Source of the DNA: a virus | Strand: one strand, 5' to 3' | Length of the DNA: 64,000 nucleotides | IMG/VR virus record: IMGVR_UViG_3300044904_000088 | Span: 1-64,000 of that record | Part shown: positions 47,222 to 56,844 of the stretch, in pieces | Position numbering within the stretch: the stretch's first letter is position 1 | Layout of the letters: each line of letters starts with the position of its first letter | Translations under genes and position numbers: made by a program | The notes under the pieces: model-generated | Database searches by the model: none | What the model saw: the letters and a program-made list of their open reading frames with translations, nothing else | Told to the model about the DNA's origin: nothing

Positions 47222-48249
47222 CAGGAGATCAGCTTGTATCCGCCTTCCATGGCGTTGACGTCCGTCACGGACCAGGCTGGCGTTCCACCTACCGGCTCCG
47301 TGTCGTAAATCTGCGTCAGGAAGGCGTAGCTCGTGCCGAGTGATTGGGTCGTCCCAACGTAGTCCGCTCCGCCGATGCGGAGTAGCGGGGCGATGGTCCG
47401 CGCTGCGCCTGCGTCCTTGCGCCCCACGATGATCGGCTGGACGGCGTAGACCGTGGACCCGGACGCTACGGGGAGGTCCTGCATCTCGTAGCTGTCGATG
47501 TTGTTGGCCGTGGCCGACATGTTGAATGTGGAGTCGCCGTCCTCGAACATGTCATCCACACAACCGACGTTCGTACCGCCGTTCGGCGTCCAGTCTCCGT
47601 AGAACCCAGCGGCTGCTGGGTAGACCGGGATAACACGCACGTCGCCAAGGAACGTCGTGTTGGTGCCGGTAGACGTGTCGAGGGCGTAAATGTCATCATA
47701 CTTCGCCGAATTGTTCGACCCGGCTATGCCAAAGCCGTTCCACTGCACGTTGGCGGTTGCCTTCGTGTTGAGCGAGCCGGTCGAGGCGATCTCTGTCGCG
47801 CCGTTCAGGTGAAGCTCGACCACGCCGGTCGAGCCGTTGATTGTGAACTTGAGTTCGACGTAATACCACGTGTTGGAAGTCAGAACAGTCGTTCCGGTTG
47901 CCAGCAGAGTGTCTTCTCGCGAAACAGTCAGGACGCCGGAGTCGTTTGTCCTGACACTAATCTGTTCGCTTGTCCCGTCCAGAATAAAGAGCACCCCAGA
48001 CTGGCGGGCGGCCGCAGGCAAGTTTACAGCAAAGCCGACGCACCCAGAGACATAGTTGGCGCCGAATGACTTGCTGATCCACCCGGGAACACCGTTGAAG
48101 TTATAGGACAATAGTCCCTGCCCATCCCCCCTCGAAGAGGAAGAACTGATCGACCCGTTTTCTCCACTGTTATAGACTTGCGTCCATCGCCTTAGAAGAT
48201 CGGTCATAGACTGGTAGTAATCGAAACCGTCCATGAAGATGCAGGCCAT
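47221..48249 (-). CDS. Concanavalin-like lectin tail protein, unit 2 only
   Basis: A 342-residue protein starting MACIFMDGFDYYQSMTDLLR at 48249 with ATGA coupling; the open frame extends upstream but that part is a shadow. The jelly-roll lectin pattern is clear: TSNTWYYVELKFTINGSTGV then VELHLNGATEIAS and YDDIYALD. The C-terminal segment (NVGCVDDMFEDGDSTFNMSA) is common in phage proteins ending near MEGGYKL. Probably binds host polysaccharide. Confidence 0.75.
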   Translation of the reverse strand: MACIFMDGFDYYQSMTDLLRRWTQVYNSGENGSISSSSSRGDGQGLLSYNFNGVPGWISKSFGANYVSGCVGFAVNLPAAARQSGVLFILDGTSEQISVRTNDSGVLTVSREDTLLATGTTVLTSNTWYYVELKFTINGSTGVVELHLNGATEIASTGSLNTKATANVQWNGFGIAGSNNSAKYDDIYALDTSTGTNTTFLGDVRVIPVYPAAAGFYGDWTPNGGTNVGCVDDMFEDGDSTFNMSATANNIDSYEMQDLPVASGSTVYAVQPIIVGRKDAGAARTIAPLLRIGGADYVGTTQSLGTSYAFLTQIYDTEPVGGTPAWSVTDVNAMEGGYKLIS

Positions 48250-48641
48250 CAGTAATCGCCTCCACTCGCCACCATATCGGTCGTCTTTCCGGCGGTCATC
48301 GCGGCGACACACCCGGCCTGTAGCGTCCAGCCGGAGGGGACCACGAGGTACCCTAGTTTCGGCGAGAGCGTGGACATGGCCTCGACTCTCGGCACGGTCG
48401 TATATCCCGATCCCGCCGGAACGGCCACCACGCCGATGTAGTGATTGGTCGAGCCGTCGTTCAGGTAGAACGCCAGGTTCACCGCCGCCGTGTCGTTGGT
48501 GCTGCACATGATCGAGTCGAAGCGCGTGCCGTTTGATCCGATGGAGCCGAGCGACTTAGCGACGGTCGTGTCGGTGATCGTGAACTGGACTGCATCGACG
48601 CAGATCGCAGCCTCGAAGATCGGGGAAGTTCCTGCTGACAT
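48249..48641 (-). CDS. Strand-rich tail-associated protein, unit 2 only
   Basis: A 130-residue protein starting MSAGTSPIFEAAICVDAVQF, with FYLNDGSTNHYIGVVAVPAG then LVVPSGWTLQAGC. The pattern matches small phage proteins encoded beside tail fibres. Function unknown. Confidence 0.6.
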   Translation of the reverse strand: MSAGTSPIFEAAICVDAVQFTITDTTVAKSLGSIGSNGTRFDSIMCSTNDTAAVNLAFYLNDGSTNHYIGVVAVPAGSGYTTVPRVEAMSTLSPKLGYLVVPSGWTLQAGCVAAMTAGKTTDMVASGGDY

Positions 48642-48661
48642 GGTCGTCTCCTAGTCGTCTC

Positions 48662-49786
48662 CTAACGGAAAAGGTTATAGGCGGTGATGAGCCCTTCGGC
48701 ACTCTGGACAGCCGGGACGCTCCCGCCGCCACCCGCTGGGTGAACATGGTCTTCGTGGCTCGCGGTCGCCGCCGTTCCGACCGAGCCGGAACCGGACTCT
48801 ACAAGCGGCGTATCGGAACCCAGGCTCACGCCCGAGCCGAAGGTTGTCTCTGCGCCCGTATCGTCCTTGACGGCGAGGATCTTGCCGGTCTTGGCATAGA
48901 CGCGCAGCTTGCCCGAGCCGGGCGTCCCCGGAGCAGCGGCCACCGTGCCGTCGAGGTAGGTGAACACGCCTTCGTCGGCGAGCCCGCTGCCGGCCGCCGG
49001 CATACCGTGCTTGTGGTCGCGCCGAGCGGCCACGGTGGCCGAGCCTGCGGCGGCCGCGTCGCTGTAGGCTTGCGTCACGGGCACGGTCGCATCGAAGACC
49101 AGGATCGTGTCGTCATCCCGGAGGAAGGTGCCCGAAGACCCGGCGCTATTCGCGGTCCCTAGCGTCAGGGCAGGCGTCCCACCCGATGCACCGCCGCCAG
49201 ACACAGCCGCCCACGTTCCCGGCGAGCCTGCCGACGTGCAGATGTAGATGCTGCCGTCCTGCGTGACCACGAAGTCACCCACGGCGAAGGTGCCAGTGGC
49301 AGGAGCGCCGGAGGCCGTGCCGCCGACGTAGCGCGTGGCCGCCACGGCTCCGGTGAGGCCCATCGGCTGGCCGTTGGCGGCATCGCTCCCTGTCGCACCG
49401 GCTGCCCCGGTTGCCCCGACGCCCAACTGCTGGCCCTGGTCGCTGTAGACGTGCCAGCCGTTGTCATCCCAGAGAGCCGAGTAGTCGGCTGGCAGTGTGA
49501 TCGTCCCGGTGATCGCGTTGGCCGCTGCTGTGCCACCCCGGAACAGTTGGAACGTCCGCGAGACGCTATCGGTGTTGACCACCGTGATCGTCTTGACGAC
49601 GGTGACGGTGGTAGCCGGAACGGTGTAGATCGTGGCGGCAGAGGACGCGAGTTGGCCCTGGTACAGCACCTTGCCCGCGTCGGCCCCGGTAGCGGTGTTG
49701 ATCTCGTCCCCGGAGATCGTGCAGGTCAGCTTGCTTGCGGCAGAGGCCACGCCTGCGAGGGTGTCGGCGGCGGCGAGGAATAGCAT
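48662..49786 (-). CDS. Tail fibre protein, unit 2
   Basis: A 374-residue protein starting MLFLAAADTLAGVASAASKL, matching the unit 1 fibre up to residue about 195. It then carries RRDHKHGMPAAGSG and later HEDHVHPAGGGG, His-rich turns typical of phage fibre shafts that bind metal along the trimer axis. It ends at AYNLFR without the discoidin-like part of unit 1. Confidence 0.7.
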   Translation of the reverse strand: MLFLAAADTLAGVASAASKLTCTISGDEINTATGADAGKVLYQGQLASSAATIYTVPATTVTVVKTITVVNTDSVSRTFQLFRGGTAAANAITGTITLPADYSALWDDNGWHVYSDQGQQLGVGATGAAGATGSDAANGQPMGLTGAVAATRYVGGTASGAPATGTFAVGDFVVTQDGSIYICTSAGSPGTWAAVSGGGASGGTPALTLGTANSAGSSGTFLRDDDTILVFDATVPVTQAYSDAAAAGSATVAARRDHKHGMPAAGSGLADEGVFTYLDGTVAAAPGTPGSGKLRVYAKTGKILAVKDDTGAETTFGSGVSLGSDTPLVESGSGSVGTAATASHEDHVHPAGGGGSVPAVQSAEGLITAYNLFR

Positions 49787-49787
49787 G

Positions 49788-50288
49788 TCAGCCTCCCAGG
49801 GCGAAGATGCGAAGGATGTTGACGCCGGCGACGTGCCATGTCGGCTCCGTGGCCGCGCCGTTGGAGGTTAGGACGGTGCCTGCCGCTCCCGCTCCGATCC
49901 GATCCGGTACTCCGACCGGCGGCGTACCAGCGATGACAGCCGAGGCGGTGACCAGATCTCCCACGGTGGTCATGGGGTTCGCCATGCCGCCCCCGTCGCC
50001 GCTCGGCCAGAGCCAGCCCGTGTCGTAGTCAGCGCCGGAGAACTTCGTCAGCACCTCGCCGAGCGAGCCGCCCGTGGGCACTCCCACGCCGGGCGCTCCA
50101 GGCGCACCGGGCGATCCGGGGGCTCCAGGCGCACCAGGCGCTCCGGGAGGACCACCGCTACCGCCGCCGCCGCCGCTGACACCCCCGGGGCCTCCCGCAC
50201 CGCCGCCGCCGCCGCCTGCAGCCGTACCGGGGACACCGGCGAGGGATGCCTTGCGGACTTCCTTGGAGACGTGCAGCCGGACGCTCAT
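49788..50288 (-). CDS. Collagen-like fibre protein, unit 2
   Basis: A 166-residue protein, start MSVRLHVSKEVRKASLAGVP. Glycine-rich and collagen-like centre (GAPGAPGAPGSPGAPGAPG), then a 55-residue insert absent from unit 1 (GGGMANPMTTVGDLVTASAV), and the shared ending VNILRIFALGG. The insert motif is found in unit 1 inside the neighbouring fibre gene. Confidence 0.7.
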   Translation of the reverse strand: MSVRLHVSKEVRKASLAGVPGTAAGGGGGGAGGPGGVSGGGGGSGGPPGAPGAPGAPGSPGAPGAPGVGVPTGGSLGEVLTKFSGADYDTGWLWPSGDGGGMANPMTTVGDLVTASAVIAGTPPVGVPDRIGAGAAGTVLTSNGAATEPTWHVAGVNILRIFALGG

Positions 50289-50290
50289 TG

Positions 50291-52063
50291 TCAGTCCACC
50301 TTCGTTCCGCCGACCGCGCCGACGTAGGTGCCAGCGCCGCCGGGGACCACGGTCATCTCGGTCCGATAGGTGTCCACGAGCCAGAGGGAGTCCTCGCCCA
50401 TGACCGGGTCCACAACCTCCACCGTGTCACCCTTCTGGAGCGCCGGGTGGCCCACGATGCCGAAGTCGAAGATGCGCCGGAAGCTGTCTTGCTTCGCCAG
50501 TTGAGCCAGGGCCGTGACCCCCGCCTCAGCCGCAGTGGCGATAGCGGTCTCGTTGACGATGACCCGCCGGATCGCGTTGTTCAGGGAGGTCTCCATCGGG
50601 CCGGTCACACCTTGCGGCTCCGGCAGAGAGACGAGCCCGACCCCAGCGATGGCAACGGCTACCACGTCCGCCCCGGTCGAGTCCTTGCCGACAACCTTGA
50701 CGCGAGTAGCCAGCTCATACTCGTCGCTCGACCGTTCCAGCGAGAGCATGTCGACTCCGGCGTGGAACGTGTAGGCCGCGGAGCCGAGGGCGATGGGATC
50801 GAAGTGGTAGCAGCCCTGCTCGTCTGCGAAGCTCTGGAAGCCGACCATCGTGGCAAGCTGGCTGAACGCCGCCGCGAAGCTGGTTCCGTCCGTCACCTCG
50901 AAGTCGGCCACGAGGTAGTCCGTCGTCGTGACGTGGTGGGATGGGAACTGAAGGTGCGTCAGCAGGTCGAGCACGATGTCGGAGACCTGCATGTTGAGGT
51001 AGACGTAGTTCGCCGTGGTGCGCACAGCCCCGGTCGCTCCTACCGCCTGGGGATAGGAAACGATGGCACTCTGAACCAGGGCGTTTTTCATCCAGTCCCG
51101 CGCCGTCAGGGTGATCTCGCGGACCTTCGAGTCCCGTGTCTCGTCCGGCTTGTCGAGGAAGCCGTAGAACGTCTGGATCTTGTTGGCGGCGTCCCCGTAC
51201 CACTGGTGAACCCAGATCTTACGGTCGCAGACGCAGAGCGGAAGCCAGGCCGACCAGTCGGCCTCGTCCATCGGTGCCAGCTCGCACACAACCTCGAGAC
51301 CATCCGAGTCGGTCTGGAGGCTCTTGTCGATGGAGATGCGTTTCACGGGGATCGGCGCGGTCCCTACCTTTCCGCCCCAGAGCAGCATGGCGTAACAGGT
51401 CGTGAACATGCTGCCGGTCCCGGTCTGCCCCGCCGTAATGTGGATCGACCAGTAGCGATGCGGCCCGGCAGCCACCGATCCTTGAAGTGGTCCCTCGGCC
51501 TCGGCCCCGGGGTCGATGGTGGAGTCCGTCGTCCAGGTCGTCCCATCGTCGGAATGTTCGACCAACCAGTGCGCCCAGCATCCAGGGTTGTTCTCCTGAA
51601 TGATCCCCTTGACCATCCAGTAGGTCACGACGGTCCCGGCTCCGAGGTCCCAGGAGAAGCGGCCTTCCCACGACGCGCCGCCGTCTAGCGTCACGGAGTC
51701 GTTCATGCCAAAGCGGCAGTTGCCCGGCCAACAGGCGTCCCCGTTGGCATTCGTGAGCGTGTCAGAGAAGTAACCAGGAACCCAGGGACCGCTGAACGAG
51801 GATGACGCCGTGTAGGGACGGAGCGGAGAGTTGCCGTTCGGCAGCCCGTCCGTCCTGCTCGGCTGGTGGGTAGACGGATAGTACTGCGCGCCATGGAAGC
51901 AGCCGCCGAGGAGGTCCTGCGAGGTCGGGTTGTTTCCCTCGGGCACGTAGTCCGAGGTCACGTCGGCAGGGTTCTCCAGCTCCACCAGCGCCCGGAAGCC
52001 GTGAGCGCCGGCCTGGAACTTGGAGACCAGGATCTCTTCCAGGTCGCTGGAGATGGTTTGCAC
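50291..52063 (-). CDS. Tail tip / baseplate protein, unit 2
   Basis: A 590-residue protein with GTG start, homologous to 2,836-4,608 along its length. The discoidin-like segment (VEHSDDGTTWTTDST) and the tail-tip core are both conserved; the differences are scattered, with small compensating indels (for example YVPEGNN versus YVPETGGN). Confidence 0.65.
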   Translation of the reverse strand: MQTISSDLEEILVSKFQAGAHGFRALVELENPADVTSDYVPEGNNPTSQDLLGGCFHGAQYYPSTHQPSRTDGLPNGNSPLRPYTASSSFSGPWVPGYFSDTLTNANGDACWPGNCRFGMNDSVTLDGGASWEGRFSWDLGAGTVVTYWMVKGIIQENNPGCWAHWLVEHSDDGTTWTTDSTIDPGAEAEGPLQGSVAAGPHRYWSIHITAGQTGTGSMFTTCYAMLLWGGKVGTAPIPVKRISIDKSLQTDSDGLEVVCELAPMDEADWSAWLPLCVCDRKIWVHQWYGDAANKIQTFYGFLDKPDETRDSKVREITLTARDWMKNALVQSAIVSYPQAVGATGAVRTTANYVYLNMQVSDIVLDLLTHLQFPSHHVTTTDYLVADFEVTDGTSFAAAFSQLATMVGFQSFADEQGCYHFDPIALGSAAYTFHAGVDMLSLERSSDEYELATRVKVVGKDSTGADVVAVAIAGVGLVSLPEPQGVTGPMETSLNNAIRRVIVNETAIATAAEAGVTALAQLAKQDSFRRIFDFGIVGHPALQKGDTVEVVDPVMGEDSLWLVDTYRTEMTVVPGGAGTYVGAVGGTKVD

Positions 52064-52064
52064 G

Positions 52065-52433
52065 TCAGTCCTCGACCAGCGTCGCGTCCACCGTCCAGAG
52101 ACCAGGCGCGATCTGGTTCGGCTTGAGTTCCTCCACGATCACGGTGAGCGTCTCCTCCGGCGCGACCCAGGTGACCGGCGTGACAGTCTCGTGGTAGCCG
52201 CTCATCGTGGCCCAATCGGCGTCAGTGACCCATGGGAAGGTCACCGTCGCCTGCCGGCGCGGCAGGGAGCCGCTCTGAATGACCTCGTTCTCGGTAGAGG
52301 GCGTGCCCGCGATGGTGCCGATAATCCCGACGAGGGTGATGAATGGCGGGTGCTCAAAGCCGCTGTACTTGCCGTCCTCGACCCAGATCGGGCTGATCGA
52401 GCCGAGGGCGAAGCCGGAGGTCGATGCTGTCAT
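52065..52433 (-). CDS. Minor tail protein, unit 2
   Basis: A 122-residue protein differing from the unit 1 copy at only a few positions (MTASTSGF versus MTAPTSGF, KPNQ versus KPSQ). It is one of the best conserved late genes, suggesting strong structural constraint. Confidence 0.65.
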   Translation of the reverse strand: MTASTSGFALGSISPIWVEDGKYSGFEHPPFITLVGIIGTIAGTPSTENEVIQSGSLPRRQATVTFPWVTDADWATMSGYHETVTPVTWVAPEETLTVIVEELKPNQIAPGLWTVDATLVED

Positions 52434-55081
52434 GGCCGTATCCCGCTGTACGAGCTGAACCGGGAGTTCTGTTTCTGCATCTCGGCCGCGATCTCGTCGT
52501 GGACCATGACGGCAAACCTCTTGGCCGCCGCCCGGTCCGGGTTACCCTCGAGCGTGAGTTGGATCGTGCCGATCGTCACGCCGCCGAAGCCGCCCGTGTT
52601 CTGACTCGCTGGGATGACCGCCTCGCCCTTGTGGATGAAGGCGAGCTGATCGCTGTCCACGTACACCGTGCCGGAGGCGAAGGCTTTGACTGCGGCCCGG
52701 GGCTTCGGCCCGGGGGTCACGGGCACCTTGGCGCTGCTCGTCGAACTGACAGTCCCGCCCGGCGTGGACCAGCTTGCGACGGACCCCGGGGGCGGCGTCA
52801 CCAGGCTCGGGCTGTTGAGCAGGGCCGTCGCCCACTTCCCGTTAGCGATGCCAGCCAGGAAGCCCGCGGAATATGCCGTGCCAGCGGCCGTCCCGCCCGT
52901 CGATACCGTGCCGTTCAGCGTGGCCAGGGCTTGCTCCGTATCGCTCTGGACCGCCTGCCACATCGTCACCGTGTCGGGGTCCATCGACGCCAGCCCGTCC
53001 TTGAGCGCCTGGCTCTGGAGCAGGGCCTGCATCTTGGTGGCCTTCTGCGCGTCGGTGCCGTACTGCGTGTCCTCCTCGAGCAGCGTGAGGTACGCCGCCT
53101 TCTGGGTGATGAGTTGGGTCTGCAGCGCGTCTTTCTGGGTAGCGGTGAGCTTGGCATAGGTCGCTTTGTTGTTGACCTGCTTCTGCGTCGCGTCCAGAGC
53201 CGCCTTGGCATCCTGCTCGCGATAGCCGATGGTCTGGGCCGCGACCACGTTGTTCATGGCCTCGGTCCACGCCCCGGACAGGGCAGTCCGGGCGGTCTTG
53301 ATCAGGCCCACCTGCGCGTCGGTGCCTTGGGCCAGCGCATCGGTGGCACCAGCAGCGGCGTCGGTAGCCGCCGGGGCGATGCCGGAGTAGGCCTCCGTCG
53401 CGGCAGCGGTTATGGCGGGCTGCTGTCCGGCGAGGGCGGTGGCGGAGCCGGAGAAGGTGGCTCCGTAGTCCGGCACGGTGGGGGCAGGGGTACCGCCGAG
53501 GATGTTCTTGAAGGGGCCGAGGTCGATGGTCGGCGTGTTCTTCGGTCCGAGCGGCCAGGGGAGATTGTTCGCCCAATCGCCAATCCCGGCGAGCGGGCCG
53601 CCGCCGGATCCGAAGAGCATCGAGTTGAGGTTCAGGTTCTTGTTGAGCCAGTCCTGGATCGTGGGTGCCGCTGCGGCCAGGCCGACCATGAGAGCGAGGG
53701 GCAGGGCCACGGCCAGCGCTCCGCCAGCCAGGGTGCCGACGCCTCCTGCCGCCACGGCTACCTCTGCCCCGCCGGCTGTGACCGCTCCGGCCTCTGCCGT
53801 GGCCATCGCCCCGCCCGCCTCGAGGCCGGACGCGCCTGCGGCGGCATCGATCTCTGGAGATTGCGCCACGACGGCCGCCGCGACAGCGGGGCCACCGGCC
53901 GCGACCGCCCCGGCCTCGCCCGTCACCGTGGCACCGCCGGCGGCGGCTCCGCCGCCAAGCCAGGTGGGAAGCGTCAGGCCGAGCTGCTCTGCGATCTTCG
54001 GGATGATTGCCCCGGCAAGGCCTCCGAACCCGGCCGCGATCTTCGGGGTCATCTGGGCGCCGATTATCAGGAGCGGACCGAAGCTCTGGCTGACGGACGC
54101 TAGGGCGCCGCCGATGTTGTGCATGAGCAGCGTGAACTGGTTGCCCCAATCGCTCCTGATCGCATCCGCCGCCTTCTGCGTCGCATCCTGCGTGTCGACA
54201 GTCGAGGTTTGGAACTGGTCGAGGCTGGTGATCCCGGGCTTGAGAGCGTCGGCCAGTTGCGCGCCGGCGCGGGTGCCGAAGTCCTTTGCGGCTACCTTGG
54301 CACGCTCGAGCGGGTCCTGGATCGAGCTGATCTGGGTGATGAGGTCGTTGAGTGTCTGGCCGGGCTTGAGTTGCTTGATGGCCGTGTTCAACGCCGTGGG
54401 GGCCTTGCTCGCATCGATGCCTGCGGCGGCGAACATGTTGAGCAGGTCGACGCCATCGGAGAACTGCATGCCCATCGCGGTCAGCGCGGGTGCCATCTTC
54501 TGAAGGGACGTCTGGTCGTCGGCGACGCTCGTCCCGTACTTCTGGTGGCTCGCGACGAGCTGGTCCATGATCGTCCCCTCGTCGCTGGCCGAGAGGTTCC
54601 ACGCGTCCGTGATCATCTTCAAGGCGGTGACCGCCTGAGCGTCCTGGCCGGTCGCAGTCTCGTAGGTGAGCATCTTCTGAGTGAGGTCGTCGGCCGCCTG
54701 ACCGGACAGGTTGAAGCCGCTGATGACCTCTGCCAGCGAGGCCTCAACCGAGTCCATCGACTGGAGGTTGCCCCGATACATCGAATCGATGGCACTGCTC
54801 TGCTGGGCGAGCGCCTGGCCGGTCAGGCCGGTGTCGGCCGCAAGCTTCTGAGTGGCAGCGTCGAGTGCCGCGCCCTGCTGGATGGCGATCCCGAACAGTG
54901 CGCCGGCACCCGCGCCGATGGCGGAGCCCATCGCGCTCCGCAGCTTGGAGCCGAGCTGTTCGCCCATCGTCTGGCCGGCCGACTTGCCAGCCGAGTTCGC
55001 GGCGCTTACGGCGTCAGTCTGGAACTGGCCCGTGTCGAGTTGGAGCCGGACGGAGGCAAAGATGTCTGCGATCGCGCTCAT
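52430..55081 (-). CDS. Tape measure protein, unit 2
   Basis: An 883-residue protein, one residue longer than in unit 1 although the middle has many indels. The first 380 residues are nearly the same; residues about 380-560 carry a rewritten Ala/Gly-rich hydrophobic region (LAGGALAVALPLALMVGLAA) and a different loop (NKNLNLNSMLFGSGGG). Near-equal length despite divergence is expected if the tail length is fixed. Confidence 0.9.
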   Translation of the reverse strand: MSAIADIFASVRLQLDTGQFQTDAVSAANSAGKSAGQTMGEQLGSKLRSAMGSAIGAGAGALFGIAIQQGAALDAATQKLAADTGLTGQALAQQSSAIDSMYRGNLQSMDSVEASLAEVISGFNLSGQAADDLTQKMLTYETATGQDAQAVTALKMITDAWNLSASDEGTIMDQLVASHQKYGTSVADDQTSLQKMAPALTAMGMQFSDGVDLLNMFAAAGIDASKAPTALNTAIKQLKPGQTLNDLITQISSIQDPLERAKVAAKDFGTRAGAQLADALKPGITSLDQFQTSTVDTQDATQKAADAIRSDWGNQFTLLMHNIGGALASVSQSFGPLLIIGAQMTPKIAAGFGGLAGAIIPKIAEQLGLTLPTWLGGGAAAGGATVTGEAGAVAAGGPAVAAAVVAQSPEIDAAAGASGLEAGGAMATAEAGAVTAGGAEVAVAAGGVGTLAGGALAVALPLALMVGLAAAAPTIQDWLNKNLNLNSMLFGSGGGPLAGIGDWANNLPWPLGPKNTPTIDLGPFKNILGGTPAPTVPDYGATFSGSATALAGQQPAITAAATEAYSGIAPAATDAAAGATDALAQGTDAQVGLIKTARTALSGAWTEAMNNVVAAQTIGYREQDAKAALDATQKQVNNKATYAKLTATQKDALQTQLITQKAAYLTLLEEDTQYGTDAQKATKMQALLQSQALKDGLASMDPDTVTMWQAVQSDTEQALATLNGTVSTGGTAAGTAYSAGFLAGIANGKWATALLNSPSLVTPPPGSVASWSTPGGTVSSTSSAKVPVTPGPKPRAAVKAFASGTVYVDSDQLAFIHKGEAVIPASQNTGGFGGVTIGTIQLTLEGNPDRAAAKRFAVMVHDEIAAEMQKQNSRFSSYSGIRP

Positions 55082-55826
55082 GCGTCGTAGCCCTTCACGC
55101 TGCCCGGCACGAGCCGAGCGAGGCGTTGCATCTGGGCGCGTCCCCGGGCCTTGCTAGGCGGCGGGGCAGGCGGCAGATACCAGGGCGGTTCGAGGTCATG
55201 GCGAGCCACGGTCACCTCGTACACAGGCACGGGTGCCCGCACGTTCGCGTCGTATGTCGCCGCGTAGGTCTCTGCCATTCGGTCTCGCTGTTCTTTGGCT
55301 ACGCGCGTTTGCGCCGCCTGGTGGTAGAGGAGGACCTGGCGGTAGGTGAAGGCTTGCTCGAGGTCGTCAGGGCGGATATGCCAGACGGCAAGGGCCCACT
55401 CGAGGAGTTCTGCGAGGCTGACTCCACGGCGCGGCGGATGATCGTCAGAACGAGGGCCGTCTGGCTGGCCGCTTTTGGGTAGGCCACTTCTAGGAGCTTG
55501 TCGTAGATCACGTCGATGTCGCGCTCGGTGGCGTCTTCGAGGTCGCCGAGGGCATGGCCGGGGTGGCAGCGCGGCACGACGCCCGGCTTGTAGTCCGGGC
55601 AGCTTCCGGCGTCGTAGGCCAGCACGAGCTCGCGCTCGGTGTCGGACATGGCACGCACGCCTTCGGGGGTATCGGTGCGGGTATTGGCCAGGGCGATGAT
55701 CCCGGCCTCGAGCCGCTCCTGCCACTCCCGGTTGGCCCGCCACTTGAGCTCCGGCACGAGGCGCTCTTCGCCGTTGATGGTGAACGGGAGGAGACCGCGA
55801 ACGACCTCCTCCTCATCCGCGCTCAT
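55078..55826 (-). CDS. Tail assembly chaperone, long form by -1 frameshift, unit 2
   Basis: Slipping at CCCAAAA (55,473-55,479) gives a 249-residue fusion that continues SGQPDGPRSDD and SLAELLEWALAVW. Ends overlapping the tape measure ATG. Same design as 7,620-8,320. Confidence 0.85.
55299..55826 (-). CDS. Tail assembly chaperone, short form, unit 2
   Basis: A 175-residue protein. Compared with unit 1 it has an extra segment, GSCPDYKPGVVPRCHPG, after ERELVLAYD; the segment adds two Cys and a His. Start overlaps the tail tube stop. Confidence 0.8.
   Translation of the reverse strand: MSADEEEVVRGLLPFTINGEERLVPELKWRANREWQERLEAGIIALANTRTDTPEGVRAMSDTERELVLAYDAGSCPDYKPGVVPRCHPGHALGDLEDATERDIDVIYDKLLEVAYPKAASQTALVLTIIRRAVESASQNSSSGPLPSGISALTTSSKPSPTARSSSTTRRRKRA
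55473..55479 (-). other. Programmed -1 frameshift slippery site, unit 2
   Basis: C-CCA-AAA in phase with the chaperone frame (116 codons from the ATG). Downstream bases (GCGGCC) differ from unit 1 (ACTTCC), but the heptamer is unchanged. Confidence 0.85.
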
Positions 55827-56350
55827 ACCGTCAAGCGCTCAATGCTGAACGGAGCCAGGGTCGGGACGGCGGGATCGCCATAGGCCGTGAATGTCACAGG
55901 CGTGCCGGCGGTCGAGGAGACGCCGAACTCGCAGGTGATGTTGCCCGTCTGGAGCGCGTCGGTCAGGGTGACCACCACGGGCTGGCCGTCCGGCCCAGTG
56001 GCCTTCATCACGACGTCGTGATGATCGGCGGTCAGGACAACGCCGATGCTCTGGGTGAGCTTGGTCATGCCAGGCGTGCCGGCCACGCTGGCGATGGACG
56101 TGTTCTGAAGGGCCGCCTGGAGCTTCGAGAGCGCCAGCTCGTTGAGCTTGGTGGTCAGCTCGGCCTTGATCTTGGTGATCCTGGTCAAGCCCTTGAGCGG
56201 GCCGACGGCCCCCTGAAACTCGGGCTCGTAACGGGTCACGGTGATGACGAGCTTGGCCGGGTCCTCGGACGCGCCCAGCTCGATGCTGTTGTACTGGAGA
56301 CTGTCTGGCGGTCCGAAGAAGACGTCCTCGGCCGTGATCGTCATTGGCAT
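55823..56350 (-). CDS. Major tail tube protein, unit 2
   Basis: A 175-residue protein, collinear with unit 1 and with the same GGGGAG leader hairpin. Differences cluster in the C-terminal third (ITCEFGVSSTAGTPVTFTAY versus ITCTFGTTETAGTPVTFTGY). Confidence 0.75.
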   Translation of the reverse strand: MPMTITAEDVFFGPPDSLQYNSIELGASEDPAKLVITVTRYEPEFQGAVGPLKGLTRITKIKAELTTKLNELALSKLQAALQNTSIASVAGTPGMTKLTQSIGVVLTADHHDVVMKATGPDGQPVVVTLTDALQTGNITCEFGVSSTAGTPVTFTAYGDPAVPTLAPFSIERLTV

Positions 56351-56424
56351 TTGCGACTCCCCGCGAGAGGGGCTTCCCTCCCCGCCCCCACTCGCATTCA
56401 GGGCGGATCGGTTGCGCTAGCGCG

Positions 56425-56844
56425 CTAGGTTACGGTTTCGGTCCTCGTGACCGGGTACTCGATGGTGCTGTGCCAGAGGGGCTGTCGGGTGTCTGGGTCG
56501 GTCTCGGGACTGGACGCCGACACATACGAGTGCCACGTACCCAGGCCCGACGCCGCCTGACGCCCCCCCCTGTCGTGGAAGACGGCTTCGACCGCCATGC
56601 CCATCGCCTCGGCGTCTGCCGGGGTCTTCCCATAAGAGCGCACGCCGAGAACCACCATCCGAATCGGGAGGCGGCGACGTGGCATGCCATCGAGCCAGTT
56701 GACGACGATGAACCTTTGATATTCGCTCGGCCCCTTGGCGTCGCCCGGAGCGGGCTCGAAGGCGCGGACCGGAGCGCGGAGCGCGATGATCCCCGCGTCC
56801 GCATTGAGTTCCGCGATCGCGCTGGTCAGGGGTGAAGAGATCAT
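56425..56844 (-). CDS. Tail terminator-like protein, unit 2
   Basis: A 139-residue protein, start MISSPLTSAIAELNADAGII at 56844 by ATGA overlap, the same choice as in unit 1. Placed between the gp10-like and tail tube genes. Confidence 0.6.
   Translation of the reverse strand: MISSPLTSAIAELNADAGIIALRAPVRAFEPAPGDAKGPSEYQRFIVVNWLDGMPRRRLPIRMVVLGVRSYGKTPADAEAMGMAVEAVFHDRGGRQAASGLGTWHSYVSASSPETDPDTRQPLWHSTIEYPVTRTETVT

Noticed and set aside
50246-51688. Long plus-strand ORF (480 codons) opposite the unit 2 tail-tip gene, and similar ones at 2,593-4,038, 14,180-15,586, 15,769-17,100 and 38,093-39,892
   Set aside because: They mirror well-supported minus-strand genes, are rich in Arg/His/Gly/Pro, have no sensible starts or ribosome-binding sites, and are expected in GC-rich DNA.
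53478-54503. Plus-strand 341-codon ORF opposite the unit 2 tape measure gene
   Set aside because: Ala/Pro/Ser-rich mirror of the tape measure protein; not conserved as protein relative to unit 1 beyond what the tape measure imposes.
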